From Zunongwangia profunda SM-A87 (GTDB taxonomy: Bacteria; Bacteroidota; Bacteroidia; Flavobacteriales; Flavobacteriaceae), in assembly GCF_000023465.1 (NCBI RefSeq), contig NC_014041.1, forward strand, positions 2,858,001 through 2,922,000: a DNA stretch of 64,000 nucleotides. Direction: 5' to 3'. A model generated the notes under the pieces. That model was not told where the DNA came from, ran no database searches, and saw only the letters and a program-made list of their open reading frames with translations. Of this stretch, positions 1 to 6,485 are shown in pieces. A program made the translations under genes and the position numbers. Within the stretch, counting starts at the first letter, position 1; every line of letters begins with the position of its first letter.

Positions 1-646
1 CTTCGCCACCTAAACGTTCGGCATCTTCCCAAATCCGGCCTACGTTGCCTTCCGCATCTTTGGTAAGTGGTAGTAATTTAGGACCAATCCCTTCAAAATT
101 GGTAAGTGATTCATCAAAACCATAGGTCGTGATTTTGGGAGCTTCTACCACATTCCTTTGGCCGCCCATATGCCATTTTCCAAAATGACCGGTGGCATAC
201 CCATTCGCCTTTAGATCTTTAGCCAGCATTGGTGCTTCGGGAGCTAACCAGTTGGCCAAACCTCTACGATTATTATGCTGCCTGTCTGAAAGGTAGGAGG
301 TGATATTCCATCGTTGCGGATAAGTTCCAGTAGATATGGCTACACGAGATGGCGAACAGATCGGCGCGTTTACGTAAAACTGATCAAAACTAATACCTTC
401 AGCTGCCAGCTGATCTACATTGGGTGTTTTAGCCTCTTGATTTCCAAAGCTGGATAAATCCTGCCACCCCATATCGTCAATAAACACCAGAATGATATTC
501 GGTTTTTTCTGCTTGTTTTCTTTAGAATCAATCTTCGTTTTGCAACCCCAGCACATACTTATTAGGGCTAGGGTACCTGCTGTAAAAAGCAGGTGACGTA
601 TAGGTTTGGTAAAATAGGAGGTCACAATGGGTCGTTTTCCGAACAT
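1..646 (-). CDS. Sulfatase (arylsulfatase family), N-terminal part; runs off the left edge
   Basis: Reading leftward from the ATG at 646 there is an open frame to the window edge (about 215 residues, C-terminus missing). After a lipoprotein-type signal (hydrophobic stretch 18-31, candidate lipid Cys32 or Cys35) comes the sulfatase core: metal-binding Asp57-Asp58 in IDDMGWQD, then the CSPSR motif at 97-101, where Cys97 is the residue converted to formylglycine, then GKWHMGG at 155-161 with Lys156 and His159. Family members hydrolyse sulfate esters, in marine Bacteroidota often from algal polysaccharides, and the signal peptide places it in the periplasm or outer membrane. The substrate cannot be told from this part. 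The sulfatase assignment is secure from the motif; the sub-family is open. Confidence 0.93.
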   Translation of the reverse strand, partial: MFGKRPIVTSYFTKPIRHLLFTAGTLALISMCWGCKTKIDSKENKQKKPNIILVFIDDMGWQDLSSFGNQEAKTPNVDQLAAEGISFDQFYVNAPICSPSRVAISTGTYPQRWNITSYLSDRQHNNRRGLANWLAPEAPMLAKDLKANGYATGHFGKWHMGGQRNVVEAPKITTYGFDESLTNFEGIGPKLLPLTKDAEGNVGRIWEDAERLGGE

Positions 647-719
647 ATTTTTTAGTATAAATGACTTGAGCCAATAAAGTTATAAAATTATTTTCAGTAA
701 ATAAATCGATTTAGCTGTA

Positions 720-1710
720 ACTGTCAAAGTTTAAAAGTTAGAAAGTTCAAAGTTAGAATGTTCAAGGTTTAAAAAGTTGTTGTACGGTGAACAATCATTC
801 AACATTTAAAATAATAGTTTATTGTCTCTTTTCTATATTCTAAATACAAATACCTCAGCTGTCATTTCGAGCGCAATGAAATGAAGCCGAGAAATCTCAA
901 TCAACAATTTAAGTTAGAAAGTTTGAAAGTTCAAGGTTCAAAAGTTGTTGTACATGAACAATCATTCAAAATCCAAAATTCAAAAAAGTTCCATAATGGT
1001 CACTTCGAGTATCAAATTTTGGAAAGCAATGGAAAAATTTGATGTATCGAGAAGTCTGTTTTTTAGTAAAAAGTTTGAAAGTTCAAAGTTAGAATGTTCA
1101 AGGTTTAAAAGTTGTTGTACATGAACAATCATTCAACATTTAAAATAATAGTTTATTGTCTCTTTTCTATATTCTAAATACAAACACCTCCGCTGTCATT
1201 TCGAGCGCAATGAAATGAAGCCGAGAAATTTCAATCAACAATTTAAGTTAGAAAGTTTAAAAGTTGAAGGTTTAAAGTTGTTGTATATGAACAGTCATTT
1301 CAAATTCAACATTCAACATTCAAAAAAGTTCCATAATGGTCACTTCGAGTATCAAATTTTGGAAAGCAATGGAAAAATTTGATGTATCGAGAAGTCTGTT
1401 TTGAGTAAAAAGTTTGAAAGTTGAAAGTTCAAAAGTTCAAGGTTCAAGGTTCAAAAGTTATTGTACATGAACAGTCATTCAACATTCAAAACTCATCATC
1501 CTGTTTCCTGACTCTTGCGTCTCTTATGTATTTTCTCTTTTCTATATTCTAAATACAAAAACTCCGCTGTCATTTCGAGCGTAATGAAATGAAGCCGAGA
1601 AATCTCAATCAACAATTTAAGTTAGAAAGTTTAAAAGTTGAAAGTTCAAAAGTTATTGTACAGGAACAGTCATTCCAAATTCAACATTCAACATTTAAAA
1701 TAATAGTTTA
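720..1710. repeat. Composite block of REP-like intergenic repeats (forward orientation)
   Basis: About 1 kb with no credible gene, built from three alternating units. Unit 1 (starting TGTCATTTCGAGCGCAATG) lies near 859-905, 1194-1240 and 1568-1614. Unit 2 (CACTTCGAGTATCAAATTTT, ending TCGAGAAGT) lies near 1000-1063 and 1340-1402; its ends are complementary and give a hairpin. Unit 3 is a variable A/T-rich tract made of AAGTT(AGA)AAGTTCAAGGTT-like words followed by TGTACATGAACA and CATTCAAA words. The same units recur in opposite orientation at 24.26-25.06 kb and in further blocks at 39.6 and 44.3 kb. Spacing and sequence vary, so this is not a CRISPR array; they look like the dispersed palindromic repeats of flavobacterial intergenic regions. 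Confidence 0.85.
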
Positions 1711-1898
1711 TCGTCTCCTCCTACAGAATGATTTTAGAAGGAAAAATAGCTGCGTAAACCCAGCAATTATAGGGTTTGAAATAAAATTAAAATTATTTTA
1801 CTGAAAATCAAAGTGTTAAATCTGAAAATAAATCAAACATATAGTGATTTATCCAAATATTAGTTCCATCTTTGTCACTTATTAATTAATACATTAAC

Positions 1899-2090
1899 AT
1901 GAGTAAAGGAACAGTAAAATTCTTTAACGATAGTAAAGGATTTGGATTTATCACTGAAGAAGGAGTAGACAAAGACCACTTTGTACACGTAACAGGTTTA
2001 ATTGACGAGATTCGCGAAGGCGACGAAGTTAAATTTGATCTTCAGGAAGGTAAGAGAGGATTAAACGCAGTAAACGTAGAAGTTATATAA
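1899..2090 (+). CDS. Cold-shock protein, CspA family
   Basis: 63 residues forming a single cold-shock domain, the usual length. RNP1 is KGFGFIT at 13-19 and RNP2 is HFVHV at 27-31, with the N-terminal GTVKFFN strand. These small OB-fold proteins bind single-stranded RNA/DNA and act as RNA chaperones in the cytoplasm. The gene is monocistronic: a repeat block lies upstream and a strong hairpin terminator starts 25 bases after the stop. The upstream leader is A/T-rich with no Shine-Dalgarno, as usual in this phylum. Which Csp paralogue it is cannot be told. Confidence 0.96.
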   Translation: MSKGTVKFFNDSKGFGFITEEGVDKDHFVHVTGLIDEIREGDEVKFDLQEGKRGLNAVNVEVI

Positions 2091-2115
2091 TATATAGTTT
2101 TTTAAGGTTTATTAG

Positions 2116-2145
2116 AAAGCTCACCAGAAATGGTGAGCTTTTTTG
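2116..2145 (+). terminator. Intrinsic terminator of the cold-shock gene
   Basis: Perfect 10-bp stem AAAGCTCACC / GGTGAGCTTT with a 6-base loop, followed by a T-run. Confidence 0.9.
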
Positions 2146-2216
2146 TTTTTAAGTAGTTTTGGTTTTATATTTTACTGTTGATTTTTCTAAGTCATCAATG
2201 ATTTAAAACATCAAAG

Positions 2217-2618
2217 ATGAAGGTCTACGGAACATGTAAAAACTGCGAAGGAGAAATTAGTATTACTACAGATGCTCATACACGTGTCGAGTTCGTCATG
2301 TATAAAGGTGAAACTATAAACATACAATGTAAATCTTGTGGCCAGCACAATGATTTTCATGTAGATAGACTATATGCAAAACCGTCTAAGATTGCACAAA
2401 TTATAAGCGGACTTGTTTTTCTTATCGGTACGCCATTAACATTTTATCTCGTAAACCCCGTTTTTAAATGAAGCCGCGATCATTATGTGATTTATATCGT
2501 AGGCGGTTTTGTACTTGTTCCTGTGGTGGTGTTTGCCATTATTAACCGGCAGGATCAAACCAGGGTATCCAGCTTTAATAAACGGAAATTAAAAGGGATA
2601 GTGCATAATATTAGATAG
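2217..2618 (+). pseudogene. Small zinc-ribbon membrane protein gene interrupted by an in-frame TGA
   Basis: The first open part (2217-2471, 84 residues) starts with a zinc-ribbon (CKNC at 7-10, CKSC at about 40-43) and ends in a hydrophobic segment (IISGLVFLIGTPLTFYLV). It stops at TGA 2469-2471, but the same frame then stays open to a TAG at 2616-2618. The downstream part encodes a second clear membrane segment (VIYIVGGFVLVPVVVFAII) and a basic tail. Two membrane helices after a zinc ribbon would make a sensible 133-residue protein, so I read the TGA as a nonsense mutation (or sequencing error). The alternative is that the 84-residue product is the real protein. Function unknown. Confidence 0.6.
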
Positions 2619-2820
2619 TTGACCATCATATCTGAAAGCACTCTGTAAAGGGATAAAAGAGCTGACTTGCAAATAATATTTTTTTGATTCCGTTTTACCA
2701 AACCGGCTAACGAAGCAGAATCGTTTAGAAGACTTGCAGATCTAAAGTCAATAAAAATGATCAGGCTGTTATCCCATTTTTTAAAATTTAGTATCTTTAA
2801 TTTTTCTAAGACTTTATCGC

Positions 2821-3225
2821 ATGAATAGTACAGCCACACCACATATCGGGAGAAAAATAAGTCGGATCCGGGAACTTCGCGGCATGAAACAGGAAACACT
2901 GGCCGAAGAATTGGGCATCAGCCAACAAAGCGTTTCTCAAATGGAACAAAACGAAAACCTTGAAGATGAAAAACTGGACAAAGTAGCCAAAGCCTTAGGG
3001 GTGAGTAAAGAAGCGATTAAGAATTTTAGTGAAGAGGCTATTTTAAATATTATAGGGAATACATATCATGTAGATAATTCATCTGCCGTAAATTATGGTT
3101 GTACATTTAACCCAATCGATAAAATAATCGAACAATCTGATAAAATTGAGGAGCTTTATAAAAAGCTTTTAGAAGCTGAAAAAGAAAAAGTGGCTTATTT
3201 AGAGCGGTTGTTGGATAAAAAATAA
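2821..3225 (+). CDS. XRE-family HTH transcriptional regulator with coiled-coil tail
   Basis: 134 residues. Residues 10-66 are a classical lambda-repressor-type HTH_3 domain (GRKISRIRELRGMKQETLAE, then GISQQSVSQMEQ as recognition helix). The C-terminal 45 residues are charged and heptad-like (EELYKKLLEAEKEKVAYLER), consistent with a coiled-coil dimerisation tail. A TATCTTTA element about 25 bases before the ATG resembles the Bacteroidota -7 element. It stands alone between the damaged zinc-ribbon gene and a patatin gene, and its targets cannot be inferred. Confidence 0.88.
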   Translation: MNSTATPHIGRKISRIRELRGMKQETLAEELGISQQSVSQMEQNENLEDEKLDKVAKALGVSKEAIKNFSEEAILNIIGNTYHVDNSSAVNYGCTFNPIDKIIEQSDKIEELYKKLLEAEKEKVAYLERLLDKK

Positions 3226-3617
3226 GGTACTTTAATAGTGCGGTTTTCAGTTATTATCTTTCATTAAACCGGTATTGTTATTTGCCGGTAAAACACTGCT
3301 TTAAATTTTTTTTCCATTAGGCTTGCGAGATGGTATATCCCAGATGATCTTCGCAATTTTCGATCTAAATTTACCTAACATTAGTATCATTAGGCCTATA
3401 TAATGTTACTTGATAACCGAGATGAAATACTCCGATCCTGATCTCGAGAGCTATCTGAATCGCGATGCCAAAAAATGATGAATGCTTCATGGGCTTGCCC
3501 CAAGATAGTGTAGTTTCCCAGTAAACACTTCGAAAATACCCAGTATCAGGTATTTTATTATCCATTGTTTCTATTGAATTTTATACTATTTGATTTCAAC
3601 TGAATAATAAATCAACT
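3226..3617. other. Intergenic stretch without a recognisable feature
   Basis: About 390 A/T-rich bases upstream of the patatin gene. A short open frame on the minus strand (3371-3565) has no family resemblance and I do not count it. No repeat unit of the neighbouring block is present. Confidence 0.6.
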
Positions 3618-5330
3618 ATGCCTGTAAAATTTAAACCTTTCGATAAAATCGGACTTTGCTTTAGTGGAGGAGGCTACAGAGCAACTTTTTATGGCTTGGG
3701 GGTACTTTCTGTGCTTCATAAAATACAATTCCAGGAAAAAAGCTTACTTGAGGCTGTTAAATCCATAAGTTCTGTGAGTGGGGGAACGCTACTTGCAGCG
3801 GCATACACCAGATCTGTTCAAAAGAATCAGCATTTCAACGATTTTTACCAAAAGCTATATACCACCTTTGAACCAGCTAATGATCAGCTTCTTGAAAATG
3901 CTACCAGGAAACTCAAGGACGATCAGGTTTGGAAAAATAATGCCTATAACAGGCGCTCGGTGATCAATGCCTTTGCCTTGTGTTATCAAGAGATGGAAGT
4001 CTTTGAAGGAACCTTTGAGATGTTTCACAAAAATCATATCAAGCAATTTGATACCGTTTGCTTTAACGCTACTGATTTTACCTACGGGTTAACCTATAGA
4101 TTCCAGAACAGAGGTGATTTTGGAAATGGTCCCTTATACAAAAGCTACAGGAGTCAAATCAACGCATTGAAAGATCAGATTGAAATAGGAGATATCGTTG
4201 CCAGTTCGTCTTGTTTTCCCATAGGCTTTGCGCCCCTTGTTTTTCCTGACGATTATATAAAGGATCATAACAATTCCAGTTACCAACAACTCAAAAGCTA
4301 TGAGGTTTTTAAAGATGGAGTCGGTTTGATGGATGGAGGCATCGCAGACAATCAGGGCATAGGTAGTATGGTTCTTGCGGATAAAAGAAAAGGCGGCAGG
4401 TTGGATCTTATTTTGATTAATGATGTAGGAGGGAACCAGATGCCGGCCTGGGAGCCCTCCCATGAATCTGAGTCAGTCGCCGGTATCAGCCTGACCGATG
4501 CTGTTTCAAAAGTTTTAGATTATTTAAAAGTCCGTGCCCTCTATTGGATTCCGGGGGTAATCGCCGTGTTGATGCTCATACTAAATGATATGCAAGTGTT
4601 TGGAGACCGATCCTATGCTTCCATTTATATCGTTTTTGGGGTGCTATTGGGAGCAAGTATATTGGCGACGACTATAGGCTTGATCGCCTCAGTAGTTAAA
4701 AACACTTATCTAAAAAAAATTGCCGAGCTCTTTGAAAAGAATGTGCCCAAAACTATTGAAGATGATATACTAAGACTTAAAAACCTTAAGGTTTCCCTGA
4801 TCAAACGTATATTAGCCGAGCGCATGTCCAGTGCCTTCACGATGATTAATTATGTATTCATGAACCAGATACGCCGCCTTAACTATGACCTGTTGTATTC
4901 TTCAAGTAAGCTCAAAAATCGTAGAGCAACCGCGATGATTTACGAACTGGACGGGCAGCGTAATTCGTACACGCGTAACGATGAGGATAAAGTAGCGATA
5001 GACCCACCGTCTAAATTATTGCAAGATGTAGCACTAACGGCCACACAAATGCCTACGACCTTGTGGTGGAGTGAAGAAGATATTAAGCTTAACCGTATGA
5101 ACAAATTAATTGCCTGTGGTCAATTTACCGTTTGTTATAAGCTTTTAAAATACATTATCGAATTGCAAGATGGCACAGAAGATCGTAGCGAAATTGATGA
5201 AATGTTCGGGAAAATGGCCATTGAAAGCCTGGAAGAACTCCCGTTTCCAGAACTGATCCCGCTAGAGCAGCAGCTGCGGGAACTTTGGCGCAAATTTAAC
5301 GAGAACCCGTTATGGATGGTGGAGGAGTGA
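3618..5330 (+). CDS. Patatin-like phospholipase with two membrane segments
   Basis: 570 residues. The N-terminal 270 residues form a patatin domain: oxyanion motif SGGGYRA at 16-22, nucleophile Ser54 in SSVSGG (the GxSxG elbow with Ser at the first position, as in cPLA2-like members), and catalytic Asp239 in LMDGGIADNQG. Two hydrophobic segments follow at about 308-327 and 336-363, then a soluble alpha-helical tail of about 200 residues. The family hydrolyses acyl esters of phospholipids; some bacterial members are effectors of anti-phage systems. No cyclase, sensor or toxin partner gene is adjacent, so a defence role is not supported here. It directly precedes the repeat and dif-like boundary of the accessory region. 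Confidence 0.88.
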   Translation: MPVKFKPFDKIGLCFSGGGYRATFYGLGVLSVLHKIQFQEKSLLEAVKSISSVSGGTLLAAAYTRSVQKNQHFNDFYQKLYTTFEPANDQLLENATRKLKDDQVWKNNAYNRRSVINAFALCYQEMEVFEGTFEMFHKNHIKQFDTVCFNATDFTYGLTYRFQNRGDFGNGPLYKSYRSQINALKDQIEIGDIVASSSCFPIGFAPLVFPDDYIKDHNNSSYQQLKSYEVFKDGVGLMDGGIADNQGIGSMVLADKRKGGRLDLILINDVGGNQMPAWEPSHESESVAGISLTDAVSKVLDYLKVRALYWIPGVIAVLMLILNDMQVFGDRSYASIYIVFGVLLGASILATTIGLIASVVKNTYLKKIAELFEKNVPKTIEDDILRLKNLKVSLIKRILAERMSSAFTMINYVFMNQIRRLNYDLLYSSSKLKNRRATAMIYELDGQRNSYTRNDEDKVAIDPPSKLLQDVALTATQMPTTLWWSEEDIKLNRMNKLIACGQFTVCYKLLKYIIELQDGTEDRSEIDEMFGKMAIESLEELPFPELIPLEQQLRELWRKFNENPLWMVEE

Positions 5331-5384
5331 GGTTATTATGGAATTCCTAGAAGAGAGAAGTATGCTTTAAATAAGTGAGCATTT

Positions 5385-5645
5385 TACTCATTGAACTTCA
5401 ATCCCGTCACTTCGAGTAAAAATCGGTTTATATTTTTGTATCGTGAATAGGGATTGAAGTTAAAATGAAGTTCACGATACAATTTAGCTATGTTTCATTT
5501 TGTATAAAATCATTTGGCCAAATAATTTTTAGTGTATACAGATTAATCTATACTATTATGTAAAATAGAGCATACTTGCCATTGGATGAGATCCTGAATC
5601 AAGTTCAGGATGACTAAAATCTCATTTCGAAAGACCTCTTTCTGT
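5385..5645. repeat. REP-like palindromes downstream of the patatin gene
   Basis: A 12-bp inverted repeat AACTTCAATCCC (5394-5405) / GGGATTGAAGTT (5450-5461) encloses a diverged copy of the CACTTCGAGT...TATCGTGA unit. Further on, ATCCTGAA TCAAG TTCAGGAT (5591-5611) is a perfect 8-bp hairpin typical of dispersed bacterial REP elements. A dif-like site lies between them. Confidence 0.7.
5539..5566 (+). other. dif-like site A (XerC/XerD-type), left end of an accessory module
   Basis: XerD-side arm TTATGTAAAAT (5556-5566) is identical to that of the site at 23491-23518, and the identity extends to 16 bases (ATTATGTAAAATAGAG). The 6-base centre is ATACTA. The XerC-side arm (CAGATTAATCT) is poorly conserved. 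The conserved arm resembles the E. coli XerD arm TTATGTTAAAT. Orientation is opposite to the site at 9438-9465. Confidence 0.55.
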
Positions 5646-5721
5646 GACTGAAAAATCGCGTCAGTTGGTCAGACAAGTATTTTTAAGATAGCATGAATGA
5701 AGTTAGAGCAATACAAAACCG

Positions 5722-5775
5722 GACTTTGAGTTGAATAATGCGTAGTGCTAACGAAGCATTATTCAACTCAAAGTC
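5722..5775. repeat. Perfect 20-bp inverted repeat
   Basis: Arms 5722-5741 (GACTTTGAGTTGAA...) and 5756-5775 (...TTCAACTCAAAGTC) are exactly complementary over 20 bases with a 14-base loop. There is no T-run, so it is not an ordinary terminator. Confidence 0.85.
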
Positions 5776-6223
5776 ATGCTAGCATCTTATAGTTAAGATT
5801 CATGTTAAGGAACAACCTATAAATACCAATCGCTGAGAATAGCGTATTTAAAATTTTCTGGGCCGTTTGAGGAATACTAGAATTATAAGAATTGATTTTA
5901 AATGAACTTTGATTGAATGATGCATAATGTTAGTAAAAGATCCATGGGACCTAAAGAAAGGCACTACCCCTGATCTATATAAAAAAGTATAAAAACAGGA
6001 CTATTCCTAATAAAGTACTATATTCCTTCTTTTTAACTATAATGTTCTTCGTTATGTAACTTGAGCTTTGGTTAAAAGCGAAATTTGCAGCTAAAGTTTC
6101 TCTAAAAAATTTATTCTAAAAGTTTCTTCTACGATGTCAATGAAACACTTTTTATGCGACGACGTAGAAGGGAAGCGTAATATATGTGGAATTTTTTTGC
6201 ATAATAATTGATATATTATTTGT

Positions 6224-6307
6224 GAGCATATGGTGAAATTGGTATACACACTTAATTGTCAATCAGGCGCTTTAAAAAGATTTGGGGTTCGAATCCTCTT
6301 ATGAATT
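6224..6307 (+). tRNA. tRNA-like sequence with Leu-type body and GUC anticodon (probably degenerate)
   Basis: The stretch TGGTGAAATTGGTATACAC (6231-6249) copies the D-arm of leucine tRNAs, with a 3-bp D-stem GTG/CAC. The anticodon stem CTTAA/TCAGG pairs at 4 of 5 positions and its loop TTGTCAA presents anticodon GTC (6258-6260), which would read Asp codons. A 15-base variable region follows, then a T-arm with loop TTCGAAT. The acceptor stem pairs only at its inner four positions plus one G-U, and no CCA is encoded. A terminator follows at once. It is either a decaying class-II tRNA or a tRNA mimic belonging to the module. Confidence 0.4.
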
Positions 6308-6326
6308 TTCATCCCTTTGGGATTCT

Positions 6327-6368
6327 AAATAAAAAAAGCAGGAGAAGTTTCTCCTACTTTTTTTATTT
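6327..6368. terminator. Bidirectional intrinsic terminator after the tRNA-like sequence
   Basis: Stem from AAATAAAAAAAGCAGGAGA to TCTCCTACTTTTTTTATTT with a 4-base loop, near-perfect, with A-run and T-run on either side. Confidence 0.85.
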
Positions 6369-6485
6369 AGCTTAATTATGTCTTAATGGCAAAATAATTA
6401 TTAAATTTTAATTAATATGTTATATTGTCTTTCAAGTAATTAAGGGTCAGATTTGTGACACATAAGATTATTGACAAAAATAATT

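Larger units (their letters stand above)
5646..6485. other. Gene-poor leader of the module: hairpin, tRNA-like sequence, terminator
   Basis: No credible protein gene in about 840 bases. It holds a 20-bp hairpin (5722-5775), a weaker inverted repeat CTTCTACG (around 6125) / CGTAGAAG (around 6163), a tRNA-like sequence (6224-6307) and a terminator (6327-6368), each listed separately where it can be bounded. Confidence 0.6.

Noticed and set aside
720..1710. CRISPR array
   Set aside because: Repeat units are long, of three kinds, irregularly spaced and palindromic; there are no uniform spacers and no cas gene.
1589..1804. 71-residue open frame in the repeat block
   Set aside because: It is translated repeat sequence (same words in other copies give stops); no family resemblance.
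3618..5330. CBASS-type patatin effector
   Set aside because: No cyclase or accessory gene adjacent; the gene stands alone with chromosomal-type flanks.
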